This document shows positions 6,925-16,188 of a stretch of 32,097 bases of DNA, piece by piece. This DNA is from Thermoplasmata archaeon (lineage in GTDB: Archaea; Thermoplasmatota; Thermoplasmata; Lutacidiplasmatales; UBA184). A model generated the notes under the pieces. That model did not search any database, was not told where the DNA came from, and worked only from the letters and a program-made list of their open reading frames with translations. Numbering within the stretch: position 1 is the stretch's first letter; each line of letters opens with the position of its first letter. The translations under genes were made by a program, and so were the position numbers. The stretch is taken from contig JAJZYB010000013.1 of assembly GCA_021806135.1 (NCBI GenBank), forward strand, positions 1 to 32,097, read 5' to 3'.

Positions 6925-7824
6925 GTGCTCTCCACCACCGACCTCCTCGCCCTGGAATCCACCCTCCTCCTGGCCGGTATGGCCTTCGCGTCGTACCAGG
7001 ATTGGCGTGTCCGCGAGGTCTCCGACAGCCTCTGGATCATCATGGCCGTCCTCGGCGGGGTCCTGCTCGAGGTGGGGAGCCTGGGATCCCCTTGGCCCGT
7101 CTACCTCCTCAACGTCGTGGCCGTGCTCTTCGTGCTGGAGCACCTCCTGCCCTGGGAGGACCTCCTGGGGGACCGGGGGGGGCTCGTCTGGGGCGTGGAG
7201 ATTGCCATCTACGGGGGCGTTCTCCTCCTGTCCGTCTACACCTGGTTCGTCCTGTTCCCCCATACCCTGCTGCTCTACTACGACGTGGTGGGCATGGTCC
7301 TGCTCGCTCGGGTCCTCTTCGAGGTAGGGGCTCTCTACGGGGGTGCCGATGCCAAAGCGCTCATGGCCGCGAGCGCGGTGCTCCCGGTCCTGGCGAACCC
7401 TCTGCTCCTGGAGTATCCAGCACGGGTCCAGGGTTCCGTCCTCGCGCTCCTTCCCTTCCCCTTCACCATGCTCATCGACGGAGCTCTCCTGACCCTGCTC
7501 GTCCCCTTGATCATGCTCATCCGTAACCTGCGCCGGGGGGAGCGGGAGTTCCCGAAGATCCTGCACATGGAGCGCATCCCCACCCCCGAGCTGGCGGACC
7601 GGTTCGTCTGGCTCAAGGATCCTCCGTTGGAGGAGGGCCACCGGGAAGACTCCACGGAAGAGGATCAGGCCCTTCGGGCCCGCCAGGTGGAGAAGCTCAA
7701 GGCGATGGGAGTGGAGAGGGTCTGGGTGACCCCCCAGCTCCCGTTCCTCATCTCCCTCACCTTGGGAGCGGCCCTGGGCGTCTTAGTCGGGGACGTCCTG
7801 GTCTGGTTCCTGACGGCGATCTGA
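6925..7824 (+). CDS. Archaeal A24 preflagellin/prepilin peptidase
   Basis: A 299-residue polytopic aspartic protease of the FlaK/PibD type, which trims class III signal peptides of archaellins and type IV pilins at the cytoplasmic face. The two catalytic aspartates are visible: D26 in ASYQDWRVREVSD and D142 in YGGADAKAL, the archaeal form of the GxGD motif. About six to eight membrane helices are present, and a charged cytoplasmic segment (about 195-255) precedes the last helix, as in the archaeal C-terminal extension. The start is GTG 6925. No pilin or archaellin gene is in the window, so its substrates are unknown. Confidence 0.9.
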   Translation: MLSTTDLLALESTLLLAGMAFASYQDWRVREVSDSLWIIMAVLGGVLLEVGSLGSPWPVYLLNVVAVLFVLEHLLPWEDLLGDRGGLVWGVEIAIYGGVLLLSVYTWFVLFPHTLLLYYDVVGMVLLARVLFEVGALYGGADAKALMAASAVLPVLANPLLLEYPARVQGSVLALLPFPFTMLIDGALLTLLVPLIMLIRNLRRGEREFPKILHMERIPTPELADRFVWLKDPPLEEGHREDSTEEDQALRARQVEKLKAMGVERVWVTPQLPFLISLTLGAALGVLVGDVLVWFLTAI

Positions 7825-7836
7825 GGCCTTGTTCCC

Positions 7837-9201
7837 TCACTCGGGGGGACGTCGGTGGGTCCGAGGTGCGGCATACGCGTAGGTCCTCCGCGCCTGCCTA
7901 CGACCCCCACCCCCTCCCCCAAAGGAGCCCCGGGACCGCGGGCGGCTTTGTTGCGACCCTCCGCGGTCAGTGCCTCGGGGGCGTCCTCCTCCCCTCCCAG
8001 CGGAGGGAGGGGGCGGGGCGCCGGACGTCTCGTAAGGGAAACCGGGAATCCGGGCGCGGGGGATCGTCATTCCGATCAATTGCTCCACCCGTGCGAAGTC
8101 GTCTTCCTCTTCGGGGCTCACCAGGGTGAAGGCGTCCCCGCGTCGCTGGGCGCGCGCGGTGCGGCCCACCCGGTGGACGTAGGTCTCCGTCTCGTGCGGC
8201 ACGTCGTAGTTGACCACGTGGGTGATCCCTTCCACGTCCACTCCCCGGGCGGCCAGGTCGGTGGCCACGAGCACGCGGTGGGCCCCCCGGCGGAAGCCCT
8301 CCAGCGCCCGGAGCCTCTGGCTCTGGCTGCGGTCGCCGTGGATCGCCGAGGCGGAGATCCGGCGCTGGCTCAGCTGGCGCGCCAGCCGGTCCGCGCGGTG
8401 CTTCGTCCGCGTGAAGACCAGGACCGAGGTCATCGTGGCATCCTGGAGGAGGTCGCAGAGGAGATCGGTCTTCTGGTGGGCGGAGACCGGCAGGGCGAGG
8501 TGTGTGACCCCCACGGCGGCCACCGTGGCCTCGTCCACTTGGACCATCTTCGGGTCCCGAAGGAAGTCCCGGGCCAGCCGGACGACCTCCGGGGGCATGG
8601 TGGCGGAGAAGAGCATGGTCTGGCGTTCCTGGGGCAGCCGGCTGAGGATCCGCCGGACATCCGGGATGAACCCCATGTCCAGCATACGGTCCCCCTCGTC
8701 CAGGACGAGAATGCTCAGCGAGCGGAAGTCCACGTAGCCTCGCCCCATGTGGTCCAACAGGCGGCCCGGGGTCGCAATGATCACTTCGGCCCCTCCCCGG
8801 AGCGCGCGTTCCTGGTCCGGCATCCCCACGCCTCCATAGACCGCGGCTCCCCGGAGGGTGGTGTGCCGTCCCAGTTGGCGAAGGAAGCCCTCGGCCTGCA
8901 CGGCGAGTTCCCGGGTGGGGGTCAGGATCAGGGCATGGATGCGCCCCCGGGGCTTGTCCATGAGACGCTCCAGGATGGGCAGAAGGAAAGCGGCGGTCTT
9001 CCCGGTCCCCGTCTGCGCGGTTCCGATGAGGTCCCGTCCCTGCACCGCCTCCGGGATGGTCCGGTGCTGGATGGGGGTGGGGACGAGGTAGCCCATCTCC
9101 CGGATCCCCTTGCGGAGGCTCGCGTTCAGCGGAAGGTCTTCAAAGGTGGGTGGTCGGCGTACAGGGCTAGCGGGCTGGGCGGGGCTCTCGGAATCGCTCA
9201 T
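7837..9201 (-). CDS. DEAD-box family RNA helicase with DEGD motif II
   Basis: A 454-residue ATP-dependent RNA helicase. Seen in order: Q-motif region (F20, Q45), motif I AQTGTGKT (62-69), Ia PTRELA (95-100), TPGR (144-147), motif II DEGD (168-171), motif III SAT (199-201), then the second RecA domain with [11 protein letters not shown] (313-323) and HRVGRTAR (343-350). The C-terminal tail (about 400-454) is rich in Gly and Arg, an RGG-like RNA-binding tail. The alanine of the DEAD motif is glycine, a rare change that keeps the catalytic acids. ATG 9201 gives the usual length; the frame is open to 9588 but that part overlaps the divergent mutase gene. RhlE/CshA-like cold or RNA-decay roles are possible. 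Confidence 0.93.
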   Translation of the reverse strand: MSDSESPAQPASPVRRPPTFEDLPLNASLRKGIREMGYLVPTPIQHRTIPEAVQGRDLIGTAQTGTGKTAAFLLPILERLMDKPRGRIHALILTPTRELAVQAEGFLRQLGRHTTLRGAAVYGGVGMPDQERALRGGAEVIIATPGRLLDHMGRGYVDFRSLSILVLDEGDRMLDMGFIPDVRRILSRLPQERQTMLFSATMPPEVVRLARDFLRDPKMVQVDEATVAAVGVTHLALPVSAHQKTDLLCDLLQDATMTSVLVFTRTKHRADRLARQLSQRRISASAIHGDRSQSQRLRALEGFRRGAHRVLVATDLAARGVDVEGITHVVNYDVPHETETYVHRVGRTARAQRRGDAFTLVSPEEEDDFARVEQLIGMTIPRARIPGFPYETSGAPPPPSAGRGGGRPRGTDRGGSQQSRPRSRGSFGGGGGGRRQARRTYAYAAPRTHRRPPE

Positions 9202-9324
9202 GCTGTCTCGGGGTCCCGATCCGCCTTCGCCGAAGGGGAGTCCGATCTTCTGCCCGGACGGACCCGGGTACCCCTTAAGAAGCCTCAGGGGCCGCCAGGG
9301 AGCCCTTCCCCCCCGGGGAAAACC

Positions 9325-9331
9325 CTTTACA
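9325..9331 (+). promoter_or_regulatory. TATA-like box for the methylmalonyl-CoA mutase operon
   Basis: CTTTACA centred about 27 nt upstream of GTG 9355, in an otherwise GC-rich stretch; it supports GTG 9355 as a leaderless start. Confidence 0.5.
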
Positions 9332-9354
9332 AGGCCAGCGACTGGGACGGAATC

Positions 9355-9789
9355 GTGCCGACCCGACGACCCACACCGGCCAAGGGAAAGCGACCGATCC
9401 GAGTCCTGATGGCGAAGCCGGGCCTCGACGGCCATGACCGGGGGGCGAAAGTGGTGGCCCGTGCGCTCCGGGACGCGGGCATGGAGGTCATCTACGCAGG
9501 CCTCCGCCAGACCCCCGAGGACATCGTGGAGGCCGCGGTGGAGGAGGATGTGGACCTCATTGGGCTCTCCATCCTCTCCGGCGCGCACATGGTGCTCTTT
9601 CCCCGGGTCCTCCAGCTCTTGAAGGCTCGGAAGGCCTCCGAGATCAAGGTCTTCGCCGGAGGGATCATCCCGGACGAGGACGCCCGGAAGCTCAAGCAGA
9701 TGGGGATCCGGGCCATCTTCGGCCCCGGAACGAGCCTCCAGGCCATCGTGGACGCCGCCCGTCAGCTGGCAGGGAAAAGGGCCTCATGA
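9355..9789 (+). CDS. mcmA2: Methylmalonyl-CoA mutase, B12-binding small subunit
   Basis: A 144-residue cobalamin-binding subunit. The B12 signature DxHxxG is D25-H27-G30 in [12 protein letters not shown], where H27 would ligate cobalt. SILSGAH (72-78) and AGGIIP (101-106) complete the flavodoxin-like B12 fold. With its large catalytic subunit it interconverts methylmalonyl-CoA and succinyl-CoA in propionate and odd-chain or branched-chain metabolism. The large subunit is not in the window. It is the first gene of an operon whose next gene, the MeaB chaperone, starts inside its stop codon (ATGA). Confidence 0.93.
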   Translation: MPTRRPTPAKGKRPIRVLMAKPGLDGHDRGAKVVARALRDAGMEVIYAGLRQTPEDIVEAAVEEDVDLIGLSILSGAHMVLFPRVLQLLKARKASEIKVFAGGIIPDEDARKLKQMGIRAIFGPGTSLQAIVDAARQLAGKRAS

Positions 9790-10796
9790 AAAAGGGGGTC
9801 CCGGGTCCCCGCTCGCGGGAGCGGCCGCCTTCTCGGCCGACCGCCCGCTTGAGCCCGGTGGCACGCCAGATCGTTTCCGGGGACCGACGCGCCTTGGGCC
9901 GGCTCATCTCCGACGTGGAGGCCGGGCGGACGGAGGCGAGGACGGTCCTGAAGGAACTGCACTCCCGGGCCGGCAAGGCCTTGGTGGTGGGCCTCAGCGG
10001 GCCGCTGGGGGTCGGGAAAAGTTCCCTGGTCAACCGCCTTCTCCAGCATCTGAAGGGCCTCGGGAGGCGGGTCGGGGTCATCGCGGTGGATCCCTCCAGC
10101 CCTTTCTCGGGGGGGGCCGTCCTCGGGGACCGGGTCCGGATCGACCGCGACCCCTCGGATCCCTCCGTCTTCTTCCGGTCCATGGCGAGCCGGGGTCACC
10201 CCGGAGGTCTCTCCCAGAGCACCCGGGAGGTGATCCGTCTCCTGGAAGCTTTCGGGATGGACACCATCCTGGTGGAGACCGTGGGGAGCGGGCAGGTGGA
10301 CGTGGAGATCCATTCCATCGCCAGCACCCGGATGGTGGTGCTCGTCCCCCATCTGGGGGACGAGGTCCAGACGCTCAAGGCGGGCCTCTTCGAGATCGCC
10401 GACATCTTCGTGGTGAACAAGAGCGACCTCCCCGGCGCGGACCGGGCCGCCCGGGACCTCTCGGAGCTCGCCCAGCTTTCGACCCCCGTCGACGGTTGGA
10501 GGCCCCAGGTGGTGCAGACCTCGACGCTCGCGCCCTCTGGTATCGTGGAGCTCTGGAACGCGGTGGAGGCGCACGAACAGGCCCTCCGTTCGGGCACCCA
10601 GCTGAGGGCCCGTCTCACCGAGCGGGCGGACCAGGAGCTCCGGTCGCTGCTCCTGGCCCGGGTGCAAGAGTCCTTGGACCAAGAGCTACGGCCCACGCCG
10701 GGGTGGGAGACGCTGGTCTCGGCGGTGGTGGACCGGACCTCCGACCCCTACACGGCCTCTGAGAAGGCCTACCGGTTGTTGCTGCGGTGTCTCTAA
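9786..10796 (+). CDS. meaB: Methylmalonyl-CoA mutase-associated GTPase MeaB (ArgK family)
   Basis: A 336-residue G3E GTPase that protects and reloads B12 in methylmalonyl-CoA mutase. It has Walker A GPLGVGKS (72-79), [16 protein letters not shown] (101-116), RGHPGG (136-141), the ETVGSGQ motif (164-170, usually ETVGVGQ) and the guanine-specificity motif NKSD (211-214). The C-terminal helices would form the dimer arm. The ATG overlaps the mutase stop by four bases, so the subunits and chaperone are made together. The older name ArgK (arginine transport kinase) is a misassignment in the family. Confidence 0.95.
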   Translation: MKKGVPGPRSRERPPSRPTARLSPVARQIVSGDRRALGRLISDVEAGRTEARTVLKELHSRAGKALVVGLSGPLGVGKSSLVNRLLQHLKGLGRRVGVIAVDPSSPFSGGAVLGDRVRIDRDPSDPSVFFRSMASRGHPGGLSQSTREVIRLLEAFGMDTILVETVGSGQVDVEIHSIASTRMVVLVPHLGDEVQTLKAGLFEIADIFVVNKSDLPGADRAARDLSELAQLSTPVDGWRPQVVQTSTLAPSGIVELWNAVEAHEQALRSGTQLRARLTERADQELRSLLLARVQESLDQELRPTPGWETLVSAVVDRTSDPYTASEKAYRLLLRCL

Positions 10797-11482
10797 AGCC
10801 CACCGGGCCGATACGGACCGGGACTATGGTCACCGTGCCGTGGTACTCCGTGGTGATCTTCGCCGGGGTGGGGTTCACTTCCTACTTCATCTTCGCGTCC
10901 TTTCTCTACGGCGCCGGCTACCAGCCGGCCCCGCCCCGGGTGGCGCGCCGGATGCTGCAACTGGCCAAGGTGGGCTCCGGGGACGAGGTCTTCGACCTGG
11001 GGGCAGGGACCGGGGGGCTCCTCTTCCAGGCCGTGGAGGTCCTGGGCGCCCGGGGTACGGGTGTGGAAGTGGAACCGATCCGCTACCTGTACCTCCGGTA
11101 CCGGCGCCGGCGAAGCCCTGCCCGGGACCGGATCCACATCCTGCGGAAAGACCTCTTCACCGTGGATCTCACCAACGCCACCGTGGTGCTCGCCTTCCTG
11201 TGGCCCGGGGCGATGCGCAGGCTCAAGGAGAAACTGAAGAAGGAGCTTCGCCCGGGCACCCGGGTGGTGAGCTACTACCACCGGATCACCGGGTGGAAGA
11301 CACTGGAGGAGGATGCGCCCTTGAGGGTGTTCGTGTACGGGATCCCGCCGGTGGAGGAGCCCGAGGAACCCCCGCGCAGGTCTGGACCGATAGGACTCGC
11401 CCCGGGAGCGCTCGCGGCCGAGATCAGGACCGGTCCGGCGGAGGGGGTTGCCGCCGGCGCCGTGACGCCAGCACCGCGATGA
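10787..11482 (+). CDS. Membrane-anchored class I methyltransferase (FAM173/aKMT-like)
   Basis: A 231-residue protein with one N-terminal membrane helix (about 18-40) and a Rossmann methyltransferase core. The SAM motif DLGAGTGG lies at 70-77, with the ribose-binding acid E94 in GVEVEP. Motif LAFLWPGAM (about 136-144) and RVVSYYHRITGW (about 160-171) resemble protein-lysine methyltransferases of the FAM173/ATPSCKMT and archaeal aKMT group. GTG 10787 overlaps the end of meaB by ten bases, so it is part of the operon; ATG at residue 14 is an alternative. Protein-lysine methylation is inferred from family resemblance. Its 3' end overlaps the convergent S53 protease gene by 59 bases. Confidence 0.75.
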   Translation: MSLKPTGPIRTGTMVTVPWYSVVIFAGVGFTSYFIFASFLYGAGYQPAPPRVARRMLQLAKVGSGDEVFDLGAGTGGLLFQAVEVLGARGTGVEVEPIRYLYLRYRRRRSPARDRIHILRKDLFTVDLTNATVVLAFLWPGAMRRLKEKLKKELRPGTRVVSYYHRITGWKTLEEDAPLRVFVYGIPPVEEPEEPPRRSGPIGLAPGALAAEIRTGPAEGVAAGAVTPAPR

Positions 11483-14400
11483 GGATCGCGGCTACCCCGG
11501 CCACGACGATGGATAGGCCTAGGTAAAGACCCTCCCCGGAGAACGAGAGGGGAAACGCGAGGCCAGGGGAGTGGCTCGACGAGCTTTCCGCAGCGAGCGT
11601 GATGGTCTCGGTGACCGGCTGCCCTTGGACGGTCGCATTCCCGAAGGACGGGCTGGCGGTCATTCCTGAGGGGGGCAGCACGTGGAAGCCGTAGCTCCCA
11701 TTTGCCAGCGACACGTTCAGGGAGCCGCTGGTCCCGGTGAGGGTCGTTACGGCCGTCAGGTTGACCTGCCAGGCATCCCCCCCGGGTAGGTTGATGACCT
11801 GGAAGACCACGTCAAATCGCACCAGGGAGAAGTGGAGGGGGACGGTGACCGCGTTCCCGAGTACCGTCAGGTCCGCGGTGGTGGGGGTTCCCCTCCAACT
11901 CACGTTGCCCGAAAGGACCTGGTAGACGTAGGTGCCGTTGGGGAGGGAGAGTTCCACGCCCTCGTTGGACTCGGGCTGGGTGGGCCCGCCGTTGACACTG
12001 ATGCCCCACGACCCTGGGCCGGTGCCTGCGACGCCCTGGAAGACCACTGGGTAGACGACCCGGGTGAAGGCCACCGTCCAGTTCGATCCGGTCCCATCCA
12101 CGACGATGGTCCCACTGGCGTTCACGGGCCGCCAGGTGGGGTCTCCAGAGGTCACCGTGTAGGGATAGGAGCCGTTGGAAAGGTCCAGGAAGACCCCGGA
12201 CGCGGGGGTTGACCAGGACCCGACGCCAGCCACGGTGAGGTTCCAGGAGGCCGGTCCGGGCGCGCTGGAGGCGAGGATGGAAACGAGGTAGGTCATCCGC
12301 TGGAAGGTGGCGTTGACGGTGATGGCTGATCCCTGGACGGTGAACCCCACGGCCCTCGGGGTCGGTCGGAAGAGGGGATCCGTACTGGCCAGCTGGACCA
12401 GGTAGCTCCCGTTCGTCAAGAGGAAGGTGCTCTGGGTTCCCTGGACCCTGGTCGGAGTCTGCCCGCTGATGTTCGCCCACCACGCCACGGAGCTCGGGAG
12501 CCCGGAGGCGACCACGTCCACCCCGTAGGTGGCGGCCACGAAGGTCACGTTCACGGTGAGGGGACTGCCGGCCACGACCAGCGAGCCGAAGGCTGGGGTG
12601 GGCTTCCACTGGGTGTCGGGGGTACCCACCGCGTAGCCGTACGTGGCGTTGGGAAGGTTGGCCACCAGGGAAGCCCCGGTGGTGCTCACTTGGACCCCGT
12701 TGGACAAGGTGATGTTCCAGGAGGTCGGCGTGCCGGCGATGCGCACGAAGGTGACCGGGAAGCTCGGCGGGGAGAAGGTGATCGGAACGCCGGTGGCAGC
12801 CCCGGCGACCAGCTCGGTGCCGGAGTGCGGGGACGGGAGCCAGCCCTTCGAGGGGGCGACCGTGAAGGGATAGCTACCGTTCAAGACCGTGAAGTGAATG
12901 GTCGAGCCGGTGGCGCTGAGCGTCTGCGTCCCGAGGGTCACCTCCCACGACTGGCCAGAGGGGAGTCCCGACTCGGTGAAGGTCACCGGGCTCAAATAGG
13001 GCCGGAAGGACACCGAGGCCGTCAACGGGGTTCCGTTCACGTCGAGCGAGCCGGTCCCCGGTGTCGGAGCATAATAGCTGCCTCCGCTGGAGATGGTGTA
13101 GGAATACGTGCCATTGTAGAGGGAGAACGAGAGGGAAGTGCTCGTGGTGTTGAACGAACCGACCCCGGAAACGTTCACGTACCATCGGGCCCCCGCGGGG
13201 AGCCCCGATTCTTGGAACGTGACGAGGTAGTGGGCCGGAGAGAGGTAGCTCAGAACGCCCTGGTCGGCGCCCCCGTTCTGGTATCCTACCGTCCAGTCGT
13301 TCCCGGTCGCCGGTTGCCAGGTGAGGTTGGAGGCGACCTCTCCCGTCTCATCCACGCTCTCCTGGAAGGCTTTGGAATTCGCTTGGACGAAGCCTGTTTG
13401 CCCGAACGGTCGGACCCTGGGGACCAGTGATCCCTGGGTGGGGAGAAGGAAGTTCCCGATCCCGAGAGACGGGCCGCCCACCAGTCCGAACTGAGGAGAG
13501 AGGCCGCCGGGGGACGGATTGTTGGGGTATGGTCCGTTCGAGTAGTTGAGCCCTTCCCAGCTGTAATTGTACCATAGGTCACCGATTATGTAGGCGGCCC
13601 CAGGAACCGGCAGGGAGACGGTGTGGGCATTGACGGAGAAGTCCACCGTCGGGGTGGGGGTGAGGGTCAGGTTCGAACTCACGACGAACGTGTGAGGCAG
13701 GCGTACGAAGATGGGGCTCGGATAGTTGTACTCATAGACGGTGTCCGACGGGTACAGCCCGTAGAACGGGAACACCACCCAGCCGCTGTAGGTCATGTCC
13801 CAGCCTCCTGTCACGTTGGTGATGTAGATGACGTTCTGGATCCAATAGACCGGGGCCCCGAGGCTGTTGGCAAGGAAGAAGTTCTGCTGGATCGACGCAT
13901 TGAATTGTGTGTTGGTTCCTCCCCCAGCGAGCGTTGAGGTGACGTTGAGACCCGCGAGGCTGAGGACATCTTGGACGCCGGAGAGCCTTCCTGGGACCCC
14001 GGAAGAATTCGTGGTGAGGAAGTACATGGTGTAGTTGTAGGCGTCGAGGGATCCCCAACCGGTCACCAGGCTGTAGCCGTAGTGGGTGGTGTAGAGGAAG
14101 TTCCTCCCTTCTGTGACCGGGGAGAGCGGCAGGGTCGGAAGGGAGGAGTTGTACGGGCCTATGGTATCGTAGCCGGTGGTGGCGCCGCTCGCGAGCGCGG
14201 CGAACTCCTGGTTGGCCAGGGGGTACAGCGCCGGGTCCAGGAATCCCAGGTTCCCCTGGCCCGAGGCGTTGAGGACATGGTCGATCTCTGCCACCATCCC
14301 GGCGGTCAGGGGAGAGGCGATGCTGGTTCCCCAGACAGAGTAGAAGGGCCCTCCGTTCGACGCGTTCGTGGCCCGATATTGTGCTCCATCGACGGAAATG

Positions 14401-16031
14401 GTCACCAGCGTATTGTTGGCGATGGCCGACAGGTCAGGCACCCCGCGTCCGGCACCGGAGATCCATTGGTTCGCCGAACTGGCGGTCTGCCAGGATGGTT
14501 CGGGGAAGAGGGAGCTGATCCCCCCCGTGGAACCCGCCGGCCCCCCATCCGCCGTGTCGGAACTGGAGATGTTCCACGCCACCTGGCTCGCTAACGTCAG
14601 GCCATTCGTGAGCGTGACCGTGGTCCCCCCTACCGCCACGTCCCCAAAGGAGTTGTAGGCCATGCTGGAGGGGATCTCAACGGTGCTTCCCAGGTATTTC
14701 GAACTCGCCGGGTTGTCCCCACTGTCCCCGGAGGAGGCGAGGACCGTGATCCCTCGTGCCTGGGCCTGCTCCAGGGAGGAATACCAAGAGGGGCTAGTGC
14801 TGTTGAAGCTGGAGACCTCCTTCCCTCCCCATGAGTTGGAGATGACCGAGACGTTGTTCAGCCCCGGATCTGCGGAAGGTGGGCTGAGGACGGTGGCGAA
14901 CGCCTGATCGAGGTTCGTAAATGAGGGGGACGGACCATAGACGTTGTAGATGGTCGCCCCCGGCGCAGTCGAGCCAACCATCTCCAGGTCGAGGGTGTTC
15001 TCGAAGTTCGCTCCTGTGGTGTCGAAACTGGCGCTGTTGCCCGGGGCGATCGCCCCCGCGATCGGCACTCCCACGAGATGGGCGTGGGGGACCCCCGCCG
15101 GGAGGGTTTCGTTGTAGAAGCTGTAGACGTCGGCGGGGACGAACGGGCCCACGGGGTTTAGGGAGCTGTTGACCCCCGCCCAGAGTATGGTGGCCACCAC
15201 CGCTGACGTGGGGTACCCATGCTGTTGGAAGAGGCTCTGCTCGTCGTACGCCACCTGGAAGTCTGGAGCGTACTCGTACTGGACCCCGTTCACGGTGGGA
15301 GGCAAGAGGTAGCCGGAAGCGGACGAGGAGGCAGGCCGGGCCGCGGCTCCTGCCGGCGACACGAGCGAGAGGTGCGAGTCCACGTGGGCGGTGAGGAGGG
15401 GATCCGTGTCCAGCCCCGACACCGAGGCCACCGCCATCGCCAACGATGAGGGGAGGGAAGGCGCCCCGGTGGGGGCCACGAAGGGCATCGTGCCCCGTCG
15501 ATACTCGGAGAAGTTCGTGTGGAACATGGCCGATAGGGCCGAGAGGGACGCGTTGAAGGCGAGGGTGGCCCGGTCGGAGAAGGGCTGCACGGCGGTCCCG
15601 CCCTGTCCTTCCACGTACCGGATCAGCCCCGAGTACGTCGACGGGGAGGGGGAGAACTCAGCGTCGAACTGCGCCGCGGTCAGATAGTGGTGATAGTCGG
15701 GGGAGCCCGGATCGGAGAGCTGGGAGAGCAACCAGTGCAGGGTCCGCTGGTGAGTGTATTGGAGAGTGACCAGGATGTGCAACACCTGGCCCGGGGCAGG
15801 GGTCGAGGAGACCAGGGCCGGTGGAGGGGAGGCGGTTGGATGAGCCCAGTGGACCGGTTCGAGAGCGCCCGAGAGGGCGGAAGCCCCCGCGGGGGGGAGG
15901 CCTCCGTTCCCGTGGGGAGCCACGGGCGCCGGGGCCGAGGCGAGACCACCGGCCGTCCCGGATAGGAGCAGCGCGCCCAATGCCAGCAGGACGAGGACCC
16001 ATCGCGCCCGGCGGCTATCGGACGACTCCAA
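11424..16031 (-). CDS. Giant secreted S53 protease fused to a thermopsin-like region and repeats
   Basis: A 1535-residue surface protein. A signal peptide-like helix lies at 11-33, followed by a pro-kumamolisin activation domain (about 70-215) and an S53 (sedolisin/kumamolisin) catalytic domain at about 245-670. The catalytic residues are E344 and D348 in NFENTLDLE, oxyanion D436 in SSGDSGD and S570 in WGTSIASP. A region at about 700-930 (ASIQQNFFL, YWIQNVIYI) resembles thermopsin-type proteins. Seven repeats of about 80 residues follow (about 934-1475), several starting with a VTFxESGLP-like strand and containing an NGSY/NGTY turn. A membrane anchor lies at about 1500-1522 with a basic tail. 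S53 enzymes are acid-active, which suggests an acidic habitat. The start is TTG 16031 behind a GGGGGAC stretch. Many N-x-S/T sites are present. Confidence 0.88.
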   Translation of the reverse strand: MESSDSRRARWVLVLLALGALLLSGTAGGLASAPAPVAPHGNGGLPPAGASALSGALEPVHWAHPTASPPPALVSSTPAPGQVLHILVTLQYTHQRTLHWLLSQLSDPGSPDYHHYLTAAQFDAEFSPSPSTYSGLIRYVEGQGGTAVQPFSDRATLAFNASLSALSAMFHTNFSEYRRGTMPFVAPTGAPSLPSSLAMAVASVSGLDTDPLLTAHVDSHLSLVSPAGAAARPASSSASGYLLPPTVNGVQYEYAPDFQVAYDEQSLFQQHGYPTSAVVATILWAGVNSSLNPVGPFVPADVYSFYNETLPAGVPHAHLVGVPIAGAIAPGNSASFDTTGANFENTLDLEMVGSTAPGATIYNVYGPSPSFTNLDQAFATVLSPPSADPGLNNVSVISNSWGGKEVSSFNSTSPSWYSSLEQAQARGITVLASSGDSGDNPASSKYLGSTVEIPSSMAYNSFGDVAVGGTTVTLTNGLTLASQVAWNISSSDTADGGPAGSTGGISSLFPEPSWQTASSANQWISGAGRGVPDLSAIANNTLVTISVDGAQYRATNASNGGPFYSVWGTSIASPLTAGMVAEIDHVLNASGQGNLGFLDPALYPLANQEFAALASGATTGYDTIGPYNSSLPTLPLSPVTEGRNFLYTTHYGYSLVTGWGSLDAYNYTMYFLTTNSSGVPGRLSGVQDVLSLAGLNVTSTLAGGGTNTQFNASIQQNFFLANSLGAPVYWIQNVIYITNVTGGWDMTYSGWVVFPFYGLYPSDTVYEYNYPSPIFVRLPHTFVVSSNLTLTPTPTVDFSVNAHTVSLPVPGAAYIIGDLWYNYSWEGLNYSNGPYPNNPSPGGLSPQFGLVGGPSLGIGNFLLPTQGSLVPRVRPFGQTGFVQANSKAFQESVDETGEVASNLTWQPATGNDWTVGYQNGGADQGVLSYLSPAHYLVTFQESGLPAGARWYVNVSGVGSFNTTSTSLSFSLYNGTYSYTISSGGSYYAPTPGTGSLDVNGTPLTASVSFRPYLSPVTFTESGLPSGQSWEVTLGTQTLSATGSTIHFTVLNGSYPFTVAPSKGWLPSPHSGTELVAGAATGVPITFSPPSFPVTFVRIAGTPTSWNITLSNGVQVSTTGASLVANLPNATYGYAVGTPDTQWKPTPAFGSLVVAGSPLTVNVTFVAATYGVDVVASGLPSSVAWWANISGQTPTRVQGTQSTFLLTNGSYLVQLASTDPLFRPTPRAVGFTVQGSAITVNATFQRMTYLVSILASSAPGPASWNLTVAGVGSWSTPASGVFLDLSNGSYPYTVTSGDPTWRPVNASGTIVVDGTGSNWTVAFTRVVYPVVFQGVAGTGPGSWGISVNGGPTQPESNEGVELSLPNGTYVYQVLSGNVSWRGTPTTADLTVLGNAVTVPLHFSLVRFDVVFQVINLPGGDAWQVNLTAVTTLTGTSGSLNVSLANGSYGFHVLPPSGMTASPSFGNATVQGQPVTETITLAAESSSSHSPGLAFPLSFSGEGLYLGLSIVVAGVAAILIAVLASRRRRQPPPPDRS

Positions 16032-16089
16032 TCCCGTCCCCCTTCGCGGCCCGGCCCCCCGGCCGCGTCAACACCATCCAGTCCATGCG

Positions 16090-16097
16090 CATAAATG
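16090..16097 (-). promoter_or_regulatory. Possible TATA-like box for the S53 protease gene
   Basis: CATTTATG on the minus strand, about 62 nt upstream of the TTG start, the only AT-rich spot in the short upstream region. It implies a leader of about 35 nt. Confidence 0.35.
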
Positions 16098-16188
16098 TGC
16101 GCCTCTTCCGGGGTTCAGCTCTCCGGGCCCCGGGCGATGACACGCTGAGGGGAGGGCTTCCGGGTCACAGGGCCGACGGGGGGCCTGC

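Noticed and set aside
5229-7043. A 604-codon open frame as a long aIF2 gamma with extra N-terminus
   Set aside because: The extra 197 codons are a shadow of S6e and its promoter; aIF2 gamma starts at ATG 6452 with a 4-base overlap to S6e.
7855-9354. Open frame antisense to the helicase gene joined to the mutase small subunit
   Set aside because: The antisense part is a GC-rich shadow; the mutase homology begins at GTG 9355 behind a TATA-like box.
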